A DNA stretch of 64,000 nt from an uncultured Pelagibacteraceae bacterium (GCA_902531175.1 CACADE010000002.1:1-64000), one strand, 5' to 3'. Shown: positions 7,293 to 17,507, numbered from the stretch's first letter. Notes: a model not told the origin generated them from the letters alone. Translations and numbers: made by a program.

Positions 7293-10192
7293 TTAACAGT
7301 TTCAAAAATTTTAAATAATAATTCTGAGACATGCTTACCTTTTTTCTCAGATAAATCAGATATTTGATGTCTGCAGCTTGTACCATTTGCAACTATAAAA
7401 TCTTTTTCACTACTATCATTGATTGCAGGTATTAAAGAAAGATTAGCCATTTTTTTTGATACTTCATAAGTCTTACTGTCATATCCAAATGAACCAGCCA
7501 TTCCACAACAACTAGACTCTATCATTTTATTATTAATATTTAATTCTGATAAAAGATTAGTTAGCCCCTTCATTCTATCTTGTGATTTTTGATGACAGTG
7601 CCCATGAATTAATACATTTTGATCAAACTTATTAGCTTTAATATTATTGTTATTTCTTATTTGTTCTAAAATAAATTCCTCAAGTAGATAAAATTTATTT
7701 TGAATTTTTTCTCTATTATTTACATTCTTTAAAGTCTGATACTCATCGTTAAATGTTAATAAACAGGATGGTTCAATACCTACAACTGGTAAATCTACAT
7801 AATTATTTTGTATAACGTAATCATTAAATCTATTTAGCTCTTCAGAGGCTTTGTCTAATTGACCGTAAGATATATAAGTTCTTCCACAACAAAGGGGTCT
7901 CTTTAATTTATCTTTACCAAAACTTGGTATAACTGCCTGATAACCAAATTTATTTAGTACTTTAATTGCATAAACTAAATTTTCATTTTCAAAATTAATA
8001 TTAAATGTATCTGCAAACAGAATTACTTTATTTTCTGATACTGTCTGACTGTTGTAAATTTCTCTTAATGCATTCTGGTTTTGAACTTCAGGCATAGATC
8101 TTGCTGTTGCAAAGCCAAACTTTTCAACAATTGTTGAGATTAATGGTATATTTTTGATCTTATTGAATATAGGAGCAACAATCTTTAATAACCAAATAAG
8201 TCTTGGCATATCTGAGATAACTCTATCTTTAATACGCATACTAAATTTTTTATAGTAATGAGAAAGAAACTCAGATTTCATCTTAGCCATATCAACCGAC
8301 ATAGGGCATTCTCTTTGACAAGCTTTACAGCTGACACATAACTCCATAGTTTCATACATTTCTTTTGATGCAAATGAACCTTCTGGAAGTTGATTAGATA
8401 AAGCTAATCTTAAAGTATTTGCTCTACCTCTGACTAAATCTTTTTCTTCTTTAGTTACTCTATATGATGGACACATCACACCAGAATCTAATTTTCTACA
8501 AGCTCCATTGTTATTACACATCTCAACAGCATCGGAGAATTGACCCCAATTAGACCAATCGTAATGTGTATCTATATTTTCTGCTTGATAACCTGATTTG
8601 TATCTCATTAAAGATCTATCATTTGATTTAAACGGTCGAACAATTTTACCTGGATTTAAAAGGTTCTTACTATCAAATGTATCTTTTATTTCTTCAAAAG
8701 CATTTGTGATTTTTTTACCAAACATCATTTCATGAAATTCTGATCTAACAATTCCATCACCATGTTCTCCTGAGTGAGAACCTTTATAATTTTTAACCAT
8801 TTCAAAAGCTTCTTCCGATATAGATCTCATGTTTTGTATATCTTTGTCAGATTTCATATTTAAAACTGGTCTTACGTGAAGAGTGCCAACAGATGCGTGC
8901 GCATAAAACATTCCACTTGTTCCATATTTTTTAAATATTTCTTTTAATCTAGCTGTGTAGTCAGCTAAGTGTTCTAGAGAAACTGCACAATCTTCAATGA
9001 AGGCAACTGGTTTTCTATCACCTTTCATTGACATCAAAATATTTAATCCAGCTTTTCTTATTTCAAAAACTTCTTTTTGTTCTGATAAATCTGAATAATA
9101 TGAAAACTGATTTTTTTTGTTTTGGTTTAAAACTAAATATTCTAGATCCTTTATTTTTTTTTCATATACACTTTTCTCGGTATCAATAAATTCTACCATC
9201 AAAACAGCTTCAGGATTTCCTTTGATGTATTTTTTTATACCCCCAGCATACATTGGGATTTCTTTTGCTAAATTTAATAAATTTTGGTCCATCAACTCAA
9301 CACAAGTTGGTTTTAATTTTACAATCTCTTTTGATAATTCCATTGCTTGATGGAAATTATCAAAGTAGCATACACCTAAAATTTTATTCTTTGGTATTTC
9401 AGATAATTTTAATTTTATTTTATTAAATAAAGACAATGTTCCTTCAGAACCAACAAGAAGATTGGATGAGTTAAATCCTTCTGGATCAATTAGATCAATG
9501 TTATATCCTCCAACTCTTCTTTGCGTTGTTGGCCAATTAGTATCAATTTCGCTTCCAACCTGTTGTCTTACATCTATAAATTTATCTATGATTTTATAAA
9601 GCCTGTCTTGGTTGTTCTTTGTAGCTAAATAATTCTTATTTATTTGGTCAAAATTAAACATAGAACCATCATCTAATATTGCTTCGATAGCTAATACATT
9701 ATGAACCATGTTGCCATAATATAAAGATCTTGATCCACAGGAATTGTTAGCTGACATTCCTCCAATTGTTGCTCTACTACTTGTTGAAACGTCTACTGGA
9801 AACCAAAGTCCATGAGGCTTCAAATAAGCATTTAAATGATCTAATACGACACCTGGTTGAACCCATACATATTTTTCTTCAACGTTAAGTTCTAAAATTT
9901 TATTTTGATGTTTGCTGTAATCTAATACAACACTTTCTCCAACAGTCTGTCCACATTGAGAACTTCCACCACCTCTAGCTAATAGAGGTACAGAATTCTT
10001 TTGGGAATACTCCATTAAACTTAAAACATCATTGGTATCTTTTGGAAGAACTACACCAAGGGGTTTAATTTGATACACAGATGCATCGGTACTGTATCTT
10101 CCACGTGAGAATTCATCAAATAAAGTTTTTCCATTAACTTTACTACTTATTTCTTTACCAATTTTTTGTATCTGATCTGAATTAAACCGCAT
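7289..10192 (-). CDS. FAD-binding and (Fe-S)-binding oxidoreductase (YdiJ / D-2-hydroxyglutarate dehydrogenase-like)
   Basis: N-terminal FAD_binding_4 (RGGGSSQCGQTVGESVVLDYSKH), FAD-oxidase C domain (HSGEHGDGIVRSEF), then CVSCKACQRECP and Cys-rich C-terminal domain (HGHCHQKS, SSCCGMAGSFGY). Confidence 0.88.
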   Translation of the reverse strand: MRFNSDQIQKIGKEISSKVNGKTLFDEFSRGRYSTDASVYQIKPLGVVLPKDTNDVLSLMEYSQKNSVPLLARGGGSSQCGQTVGESVVLDYSKHQNKILELNVEEKYVWVQPGVVLDHLNAYLKPHGLWFPVDVSTSSRATIGGMSANNSCGSRSLYYGNMVHNVLAIEAILDDGSMFNFDQINKNYLATKNNQDRLYKIIDKFIDVRQQVGSEIDTNWPTTQRRVGGYNIDLIDPEGFNSSNLLVGSEGTLSLFNKIKLKLSEIPKNKILGVCYFDNFHQAMELSKEIVKLKPTCVELMDQNLLNLAKEIPMYAGGIKKYIKGNPEAVLMVEFIDTEKSVYEKKIKDLEYLVLNQNKKNQFSYYSDLSEQKEVFEIRKAGLNILMSMKGDRKPVAFIEDCAVSLEHLADYTARLKEIFKKYGTSGMFYAHASVGTLHVRPVLNMKSDKDIQNMRSISEEAFEMVKNYKGSHSGEHGDGIVRSEFHEMMFGKKITNAFEEIKDTFDSKNLLNPGKIVRPFKSNDRSLMRYKSGYQAENIDTHYDWSNWGQFSDAVEMCNNNGACRKLDSGVMCPSYRVTKEEKDLVRGRANTLRLALSNQLPEGSFASKEMYETMELCVSCKACQRECPMSVDMAKMKSEFLSHYYKKFSMRIKDRVISDMPRLIWLLKIVAPIFNKIKNIPLISTIVEKFGFATARSMPEVQNQNALREIYNSQTVSENKVILFADTFNINFENENLVYAIKVLNKFGYQAVIPSFGKDKLKRPLCCGRTYISYGQLDKASEELNRFNDYVIQNNYVDLPVVGIEPSCLLTFNDEYQTLKNVNNREKIQNKFYLLEEFILEQIRNNNNIKANKFDQNVLIHGHCHQKSQDRMKGLTNLLSELNINNKMIESSCCGMAGSFGYDSKTYEVSKKMANLSLIPAINDSSEKDFIVANGTSCRHQISDLSEKKGKHVSELLFKIFETVN

Positions 10193-10209
10193 AAAACTTA
10201 ATTAAAGGT

Positions 10210-11364
10210 TTATTTATTTTTGTAAACCAGTTTACCGAACTTTTTTAACGCGGCCTCTGAAATCTCTAAACCTAAACCAGGTTTTTCATTTAAATGTATC
10301 CATCCATCACTCATTTTATGTGGATTTTCAAATAATTGTGCCTGTAAAGGATCTCTCTCATCATCAAATGACTCAACTATTCTTCCTGCTGGAGTTGATG
10401 CTACTAATGGAGCATGAATATAACAATCATGATGTGGTGCTACATCAATATGATTTAACTCGCACAATGCAGAAAGTTTTTTTCCATTAGTAAAACCACC
10501 AAACATTGTGCAATCAAATTGTAAAATTTGTATTGCCTCTTCTTCAATCATGGATCTGCATCCATAAATTGTTATTTCACTTTCACCACCTGATAATGGA
10601 ATTTTAGTTTGTTTTGATAAAAGTTTTAAAGTCCTTCTATCATCTTCCCATCTAACAGGTTCTTCAATCCATGTAGGATTAAATCTCTCAAATTCTTTTA
10701 CACCCTCAATTGCTGTTTTTAGATCCCACGCTCTATTAACATCGATCATTAGACCTTTTTGATCTCCAATTTCATCTCTAATAATTTCTAATCTCTGAGC
10801 ATCTTCTTTGATACTAAGTCCCCCAACTTTAACCTTAAAACTTTGATGACCAATATTTACTAATTTTTTAATTTCATCTCTTAATTCTTTTTCATCTTTA
10901 CCATCTCTGTAGTAAGCACATGTTACATAAACAGGAATTTTATTTCTGTATCCACCAAATAATTTATACAATGGGATGTTTGAAGCTTTTCCTATCAAAT
11001 CCCAACAAGCAATATCTAAAGCTGCTGAAATTCTGATTAATGCTTCTCTGCTCCAACCTTTTTCGCTACTGGTTCGAGTATCAGTTAATTTGAAAATTTT
11101 TTCATAAATTTTTTCAGGACAAAATGGATCTTCTCCAATTATTAAATCTTGTAAGCCATTTGAAAATGGTTTGATGATAGGAGCAATATCAGTGTAGCTT
11201 GTTGCTAAACCAAATCCTGAATGACCATCTTTAGTTTTAATTTTAATTAAAAGTTCATTAGCCGTTGGTACAATGAAGTGACTAACCCAATGTGGCTTTA
11301 CTTCATCTGGATTATTAAGAACATAAACCTCTAAGCTATCAATTAAATTACTACTATTTGTCAT
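10210..11364 (-). CDS. Mandelate racemase/muconate lactonizing enzyme family protein (enolase superfamily)
   Basis: KVKVGG, DVNRAW, WIEEPV, GGESE and APHHDCYIHAPL metal/catalytic motifs in the expected order. Confidence 0.88.
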   Translation of the reverse strand: MTNSSNLIDSLEVYVLNNPDEVKPHWVSHFIVPTANELLIKIKTKDGHSGFGLATSYTDIAPIIKPFSNGLQDLIIGEDPFCPEKIYEKIFKLTDTRTSSEKGWSREALIRISAALDIACWDLIGKASNIPLYKLFGGYRNKIPVYVTCAYYRDGKDEKELRDEIKKLVNIGHQSFKVKVGGLSIKEDAQRLEIIRDEIGDQKGLMIDVNRAWDLKTAIEGVKEFERFNPTWIEEPVRWEDDRRTLKLLSKQTKIPLSGGESEITIYGCRSMIEEEAIQILQFDCTMFGGFTNGKKLSALCELNHIDVAPHHDCYIHAPLVASTPAGRIVESFDDERDPLQAQLFENPHKMSDGWIHLNEKPGLGLEISEAALKKFGKLVYKNK

Positions 11365-11409
11365 ACATTATAAATTTGCTTATATAATTTCTTTAGCATA
11401 TACAGCGGT

Positions 11410-12582
11410 ATGGCAATTTCAAATAATATAAGACCCGGTCGACATTTTTTACAAATTCCAGGACCAACAAACGTTCCAGATAGAGTTCTAAGAGCTATGG
11501 ATTATCCTACTATAGATCATAGAGGACCTGACTTTGCTGAATTAGGATTAAGAGTTTTAGAACGAATAAAATTGATTTTTAAAACTTCTGAACCTGTAAT
11601 AATTTTTCCAGCTTCAGGAACGGGTGCTTGGGAAGCTGCACTTGTAAACACTTTAAGTGCTGGTGATAAAATTTTGATGTTTGAAACTGGACATTTCTCT
11701 ACTCTTTGGTGGGATATTGCTCAAAAATTTAAAATTGAAGTAGACTTTGTTGAAGGTGATTGGAGAACAGGTGTTGATCCAAACATTGTTGAACAAAAAC
11801 TAAAAGAAGACAAAGATAAAAAAATTAAAGCAGTTTGCGCTGTACACAATGAAACTTCTACAGGTGTTACAAGTAGAATTGGAGAAATTAGAAAAGCTAT
11901 GGATAATGCGGGACATCCGGCTTTATTATTTGTTGATACGATATCTTCATTAGGTTCTATTGATTATAGACATGAAGAGTGGAAAGTCGATGTAACTGTT
12001 GGTGGTTCTCAAAAAGGATTACTATTGCCACCAGGACTTTCTTTCAATGCAATAAGTTCTAAAGCTTTAGAGGCATATAAAACATCTGAATTACCAAAAT
12101 CGTATTGGGATTGGGGACCGATGTTAGAAAACAACAAAAAAGGTTACTTTCCTTACACGCCAGCTACAAATTTATTCTATGGTTTGGATGAAGCAATTAA
12201 TATGCTTACAGAAGAAGGTTTAGATAATGTTTTCAAAAGACACAAAAGATTTGCAGAAGCGACAAGAGTTGCAGTCAACTCTTGGGGATTAGAAATACTT
12301 TGTAAAAATCCAGAAGAATACTCAGACTCATTAACAGCTGTAATGGTTCCAGATGGTCATGATGCAGATTTTTTAAGAAAAACTATTTTAGATCATTACA
12401 ACATGTCATTAGGAACTGGACTTGCAAAAGTTGCTGGTAAAATTTTTAGAATTGGCCACTTAGGTGATTTTAACGAACTCATGTTAGCTGGAACATTGGC
12501 AGGTGTTGAAATGGGTTTAATGAAATCTAAAATACCTTATAAAAAAGGTGGAATACTAAAGGCACTTGAGTATCTTTGTTAA
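11410..12582 (+). CDS. Class V aminotransferase, serine/alanine/aspartate-glyoxylate aminotransferase type
   Basis: HFLQIPGPTNVPDRVLRAMDYPTIDHRGPDF; PLP lysine context VTVGGSQKGLLLPPGLSF. Confidence 0.88.
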   Translation: MAISNNIRPGRHFLQIPGPTNVPDRVLRAMDYPTIDHRGPDFAELGLRVLERIKLIFKTSEPVIIFPASGTGAWEAALVNTLSAGDKILMFETGHFSTLWWDIAQKFKIEVDFVEGDWRTGVDPNIVEQKLKEDKDKKIKAVCAVHNETSTGVTSRIGEIRKAMDNAGHPALLFVDTISSLGSIDYRHEEWKVDVTVGGSQKGLLLPPGLSFNAISSKALEAYKTSELPKSYWDWGPMLENNKKGYFPYTPATNLFYGLDEAINMLTEEGLDNVFKRHKRFAEATRVAVNSWGLEILCKNPEEYSDSLTAVMVPDGHDADFLRKTILDHYNMSLGTGLAKVAGKIFRIGHLGDFNELMLAGTLAGVEMGLMKSKIPYKKGGILKALEYLC

Positions 12583-12600
12583 TCAATCAAGTTACAAATC

Positions 12601-13578
12601 ATGCTTGATTTTTGCATAATAGGATCAGGAATTTCAGGTTCAACGATCGCTAGCTTATTAAATAAAAAATATTCTGTTGTAGTATATGATAAAGCAAGGG
12701 GCTTTGGTGGAAGAAGTTCTTTTAAAAAATATAAAGATAAAGTCGGATTTGATCATGGACTTCAATATATCTCTCCAAAATCTACAAAATTTAAATCATT
12801 CACTAATCAACTAATTAAAAAAAAAGTTTTAAAAAAGTGGGGTGGTAACCATTTATTTCTTCATAAAACAGTTAAAGAAATTAAAAATCATTTAAAATTA
12901 ATCGGAACAAAAGGAAATAACTCTATTAGCAAACATTTATTGAAGAAAATTAAATGTAATTTTGAACACGAGCTAATAAATATAAAGAGATTAAATGATC
13001 ATTGGGAATTAACATTTAAAAATGATGTGAAACAAAAATGCAAAAACCTTATTTTGACCTGCCCATTTCCTCAAAGCAAGAAATTAGGACAAAAATTTTT
13101 AAATAAATCCTATTTAAATCAAAAAGTTAAAATGGACGCTAATTTAACAGTTATGATTGTTACAAATAAGCTTAAACAATCTAATAGTAGTTATTTTTTT
13201 AATGATGAAATGCTTGGTTGGGCAGCATATGAGAATAGTAAGAAAAGATTTAACTTTAAGTATGATTTATGGACACTTCAAAGCACATACAAATATGGTA
13301 ATAAATTCACGAAAGATTATAGAAACAAAAGAAAATACTATACAAATCAACTAGTTAAAAAATTTGAAAAATTAACAAAGTTAAAAATCAAAAAAATTCA
13401 TCACTCAAGAATTCATGGTTGGATGTATTCATCTAATTCAAAGCCACTTAAAAAATTATCTTTATGGAATAAGTCTTTAAAATTAGGTTTATGTGGTGAT
13501 TATTTTGGAGGACCAAGATTGGAAAATGGGTGGCAAAGTGCACACGATTTACATAGTAAAATACGATATGGTAAATAA
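12601..13578 (+). CDS. FAD-dependent amine oxidase-like / renalase-like oxidoreductase
   Basis: DFCIIGSGISGSTIASLLNKKYSVVVYDKARGFGGRSS dinucleotide-binding motif; C-terminal GLCGDYFGGPRLENGWQSAHDL. Confidence 0.8.
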   Translation: MLDFCIIGSGISGSTIASLLNKKYSVVVYDKARGFGGRSSFKKYKDKVGFDHGLQYISPKSTKFKSFTNQLIKKKVLKKWGGNHLFLHKTVKEIKNHLKLIGTKGNNSISKHLLKKIKCNFEHELINIKRLNDHWELTFKNDVKQKCKNLILTCPFPQSKKLGQKFLNKSYLNQKVKMDANLTVMIVTNKLKQSNSSYFFNDEMLGWAAYENSKKRFNFKYDLWTLQSTYKYGNKFTKDYRNKRKYYTNQLVKKFEKLTKLKIKKIHHSRIHGWMYSSNSKPLKKLSLWNKSLKLGLCGDYFGGPRLENGWQSAHDLHSKIRYGK

Positions 13579-14049
13579 ATGAAGATTATATTTTCAATAT
13601 TAATTTTACTTTTTTCATCATCAATTACTTATTCGAAAAATACTGATATCATCCATGATTTTAAAATCACATTTGATTGTAAATTAGAAAAAATAATGAT
13701 CAAAAATAAAGATTTTAATTATCAAACTTTTACTGCAGATAATATTGAAGTTGACAAAAAAAAAGTATTAAAAGTTGTTGCAGAACAACCAAGTGTATTA
13801 AAAATTAATGGTTTATCAGAATTTATAGATACTTATTCAGATATAAGTAAAGACGACGTCAGAATTGCAAAAAATGATACAATTTTATTTAAAAATATAG
13901 ATATTAAAAAAAAATATTCAGAATCAGTATTTTTAAATAGATCAACTGGTGAGTTAATCCACGAAGTTACAAAAAATATGAATACTAAGGATAATGAAAA
14001 ATATATTTCTTTTTTTAGTTGTAATAAAAAATGGAAATCCAATAATTAA
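13579..14049 (+). CDS. Putative secreted protein, unknown function
   Basis: Signal peptide-like MKIIFSILILLFSSSITYS; abuts the previous stop codon. Confidence 0.6.
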   Translation: MKIIFSILILLFSSSITYSKNTDIIHDFKITFDCKLEKIMIKNKDFNYQTFTADNIEVDKKKVLKVVAEQPSVLKINGLSEFIDTYSDISKDDVRIAKNDTILFKNIDIKKKYSESVFLNRSTGELIHEVTKNMNTKDNEKYISFFSCNKKWKSNN

Positions 14050-14109
14050 TAACCCCATTTTGTTGTAAAATAACTTTAAACAAAAATTTTTTGTTGGTAC
14101 TATAACTGT

Positions 14110-14784
14110 ATGAATTCTTTAAGAATATTTTTGATATCTACCTTATTATTCTTTCCATTAAATTCACATGCAAAAAATGGAAAGGGTGAGCTAAAATTAT
14201 CAAAAGAGATCATGGAATATTTGATGATGTATATGTATGGAGCTGGCAGTAAGAAATTTTCAGCAGATAAAAAGACAAAAAATGATCCATCTTTAATGGC
14301 TGTTTCAAAGGATGGTAACTCAGCATATTATTTTTATTGCCCCGCAGAATATAGAGCGTATGGCTGTATAGATAGCAATACCACATATAAGGCCAAAAAA
14401 CTCTGTGAAAAATATTCAAACGGCATTCCTTGTTATACATTTGCAAAAAAAAGACTCATTGTTTGGAAAAATGGAGGGAAAAAAGTTAAGATATCTAGAT
14501 CAGATTTAAAAGATCCTTATTTAGTTGCAAAAAAAATTCAAAATGCAGGTTTTTATGATGGCGATCTGTCTAGTTTACCTGGAATTAATTTAGAAACAGG
14601 TCAAATTGATGATAAAAATAAAAAAATCAATAATACAAACACTGATATAACTGTTGATAATTCTAATTCAAATTCAAATAACTTTATAAAAGAAATAAAA
14701 CAATTGAATGAATTATATAAACAAGGTGTTTTAACTGAAGAAGAATTCACTAAAGCTAAAAATAAAATATTAAAGAATAACTAA
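14110..14784 (+). CDS. Secreted protein with C-terminal SHOCT-like domain
   Basis: Signal peptide MNSLRIFLISTLLFFPLNSHA; C-terminus IKEIKQLNELYKQGVLTEEEFTKAKNKIL matches SHOCT consensus. Confidence 0.7.
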   Translation: MNSLRIFLISTLLFFPLNSHAKNGKGELKLSKEIMEYLMMYMYGAGSKKFSADKKTKNDPSLMAVSKDGNSAYYFYCPAEYRAYGCIDSNTTYKAKKLCEKYSNGIPCYTFAKKRLIVWKNGGKKVKISRSDLKDPYLVAKKIQNAGFYDGDLSSLPGINLETGQIDDKNKKINNTNTDITVDNSNSNSNNFIKEIKQLNELYKQGVLTEEEFTKAKNKILKNN

Positions 14785-15921
14785 ATCTAATTTTTGATTA
14801 CCCAATCTTTTATTACCATTTTCAGTAACTAGATAAGTTTCACCTAAATTCATGGCTAATTGATTTTCTGAGTCCATCAAGATCATGTGCATGAAGAAAA
14901 TGTTGCCTGGTTCTATGACGTAAGGGTTTCCCGTGTAAAGCATTGGCCAATCCATCCAATTGGGAGAAAAAGTTGCTCCTAATGAATAGCCACATGCATT
15001 CATTCTTGAATTCTTAAAACCATGATCATCAAAGGTTTTTGCATGAACATCAAAAACATCTCCAATTTTATTTCCAGCCTTTAATTTATTTTCACAATTT
15101 TTAAGAGCTTCAACACAAGCCTCATGCATTTTATGGTGTTTCGAATCTGCTTTTCCAATTGGTATTGTTCTAAACAACGCTGAATGATAGTGCCTATATG
15201 TACCAGCCCATTCAATGGTCAACTGATCTTGATTATTAAGTATTTGTTTTTCTGCTTGATATCGACAGAGTAGGGCATTCTTTCCAGATCCTATAATAAA
15301 TTCATTAGCAGGATAATCTCCGCCTCCTTCAAATATAACTTTGTTCATTTCAGCTAAAATTTTAGACTCGCTTACTCCTGCTTTTGCATGCTTCCAAACT
15401 TCTTCTAAAGCTTTGTCAGCTAAATTTGCTGCTTTTTTTACGTAATTAATTTCTTCTTTAGATTTTATTACCCTTAGTTTTGTAATTAACTCCGACTTAT
15501 CCTCAATTGAGCAATAGTTTTGTAAAACTGTATTTAGTCTTAATGCATTTCTTCCTGTTAGACCGTATGCTTCATATTCAACACCAATTTTTTTTCCTTT
15601 TAAATTCAACTCATCTAAAATTATTTTGAGATCATCAGCAGGATTAGCACCATCTTTATCAACCCAAATTCTTATATCACTAATATTGGACGTGTTTTGA
15701 GCTTGCCTTAGATCAGGGGCTCTAGTTAATAATATTACATTACCTTTTTGATCTAAAACTAATGCTTGGAAAAATACATATCCGAAAGTGTCGTAACCAG
15801 TGAGCCAATACATAGACTCTTGTCGAAACATAATAAGAGCATCTACACCCTCATTTTTCATAGAGTTTAGTGTCTTTTCTTTTCTATTGGAGAATTCTTC
15901 TTTACTGAAATGAAGACCCAT
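14770..15921 (-). CDS. M24-family peptidase/hydrolase (Xaa-Pro aminopeptidase / creatinase / ectoine hydrolase-like)
   Basis: Creatinase-N region (RKEKTLNSMKNEGVDALIMFRQESMYWLTGYDTFGY) and pita-bread catalytic domain (KSKEEINYVKKAANLADKALEEVW). Confidence 0.85.
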   Translation of the reverse strand: MGLHFSKEEFSNRKEKTLNSMKNEGVDALIMFRQESMYWLTGYDTFGYVFFQALVLDQKGNVILLTRAPDLRQAQNTSNISDIRIWVDKDGANPADDLKIILDELNLKGKKIGVEYEAYGLTGRNALRLNTVLQNYCSIEDKSELITKLRVIKSKEEINYVKKAANLADKALEEVWKHAKAGVSESKILAEMNKVIFEGGGDYPANEFIIGSGKNALLCRYQAEKQILNNQDQLTIEWAGTYRHYHSALFRTIPIGKADSKHHKMHEACVEALKNCENKLKAGNKIGDVFDVHAKTFDDHGFKNSRMNACGYSLGATFSPNWMDWPMLYTGNPYVIEPGNIFFMHMILMDSENQLAMNLGETYLVTENGNKRLGNQKLDLVIL

Positions 15922-16694
15922 TAACGAATGTTAACACTAACAGAACCAATTTTATCAACTGTTCCTTTGTATAATCCTTTTCCTCTAAATGGAACTACTC
16001 CCACAGTTGAGCCTGTGAAAACATAAAAATCTTTGTTTAAGTTTATCTTTTCTTTCTTAACTTTATTTAAAACAAATCTTAAAGAATTTAATGGGTTTAT
16101 ATAAACAATATTTGTATTACCATTTACTTTTACCCCATTTTTCTTGCTAACTAATGAAGTTTTCAAATTATTTAAGTTTAATTTTTTAAATTTTGTTTTT
16201 CTTCCAACAACAAATTTGATGTTAAATCCAAAATCCCCGCAAATATCTCCCAAATATGTAAATTTTTTATTTCTTTGTCTAAATCCAACTATTTCAAAAC
16301 AAGGCCCCATAAACTTTATAAATTTTGTAACATTTGATTTTGTAACCTTTCCTTTAAAATCAAAGAAAGATTTTTTAATAAAATAATAAACTTCAACCTC
16401 TATACCTTTAGTGTGTTGGTTTATTTTTACTTTTTGACCAGATTTAACTAATCTTTTTTTAAATACTTTTGCTGTAAAAGGTTCTTTCTCTTTTAATTTT
16501 TTTAAAGCTTGAATTCCAGTTCCGCCAGCTTTTATTCCAATTGTTTCATCTTTTATTTGATCTTCACACAATTTTCTAAGCTTGTTAGCTAAATTAATAT
16601 TTTTACAATATTTAACTGGGATAGGATTAATGACAGTATTTGTGTTGTAAGCTTTGACTAATCTGCCAGCAATACGATTAATTTCATTTTTCAT
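15921..16694 (-). CDS. 2-keto-4-pentenoate hydratase (MhpD/fumarylacetoacetase-like) family protein
   Basis: Overall MhpD-like layout (IGIKAGGTG..., IEVEVYYFI, PCFEIVGFR, FTGSTVGVVPFRGKGLYKGTVDKIGSVSVN); divergent and Lys-rich. Confidence 0.6.
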   Translation of the reverse strand: MKNEINRIAGRLVKAYNTNTVINPIPVKYCKNINLANKLRKLCEDQIKDETIGIKAGGTGIQALKKLKEKEPFTAKVFKKRLVKSGQKVKINQHTKGIEVEVYYFIKKSFFDFKGKVTKSNVTKFIKFMGPCFEIVGFRQRNKKFTYLGDICGDFGFNIKFVVGRKTKFKKLNLNNLKTSLVSKKNGVKVNGNTNIVYINPLNSLRFVLNKVKKEKINLNKDFYVFTGSTVGVVPFRGKGLYKGTVDKIGSVSVNIR

Positions 16695-16703
16695 AGCCAG
16701 AAC

Positions 16704-17507
16704 TTATTGAAGAATGCTCATGGGATCAAGTCTAGTTTGAAACCAATTTATCCTAAAATCTAAATGAGGCCCTGTTGATCTTCCAGTGGATCCAACAGTG
16801 CCTATAATTTCTCCTTGTTTAACTTCATCACCAACTTTAACCATTACATTTTCTAGATGTGAATATATTGTTGAAATTCCGTGTCCGTGGTCCATTATTA
16901 CTGTACCACCTGTATAATAAAGATCATCTTCTGCCATAGTCACTATTCCAGTTCCAGATGATTTGATTTCAGCTCCCTGTTTCGCTGCAATATCAATTCC
17001 ATAGTGAGGCCATTTTGGTTTGCCATTAAGAATTCTTTGGCTACCATAAACTCCACTAATTATTCCTTTAACTGGCATAATAAATTGTTCAGTAAAGAAA
17101 GTTAAATCTGAATTTATGGCTCTCGCTTTTCCAATTCTTCCATTTTCTTCTTTAATTCTTTTATAAACAGATTCTGGTGGTGTAACTTTACTTTCAGGCA
17201 GACCATCTATTCTTTGAATATTATATTTTCTCTTAAAAACTTTTTTTATAACTTTATTTTTTTTTCCATTATTTATTTCAGTAATAGCCACATCAAATTT
17301 TCGATCTCTATCTATACCGAATACAAAATATCCATCTTCGGATACTTTTACTTGTGTTTTATCTACAAATACCTTTGATCCAACATCTGCTTTACCTAAA
17401 ATAAAATGTCCTTGTAAAAATTTACCTTGAAACTCTAAAGCATGAGAGTGTGTAGAAAATAAAATTGCAAAAAAAAGCAACAATTTTTTCATTATTTTGC
17501 TGTCCAA
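16704..17507 (-). CDS. M23-family metallopeptidase (LytM-like), secreted; likely true start at 17492
   Basis: PHYGIDIAAKQGAEIKSSGTGIV, DHGHGISTIYSHLENV, GSTGRSTGPHLDFRI. Signal peptide MKKLLLFFAILFSTHSHA begins at 17492, overlapping the SDR stop codon (TAATG). Confidence 0.9.
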   Translation of the reverse strand: MDSKIMKKLLLFFAILFSTHSHALEFQGKFLQGHFILGKADVGSKVFVDKTQVKVSEDGYFVFGIDRDRKFDVAITEINNGKKNKVIKKVFKRKYNIQRIDGLPESKVTPPESVYKRIKEENGRIGKARAINSDLTFFTEQFIMPVKGIISGVYGSQRILNGKPKWPHYGIDIAAKQGAEIKSSGTGIVTMAEDDLYYTGGTVIMDHGHGISTIYSHLENVMVKVGDEVKQGEIIGTVGSTGRSTGPHLDFRINWFQTRLDPMSILQ

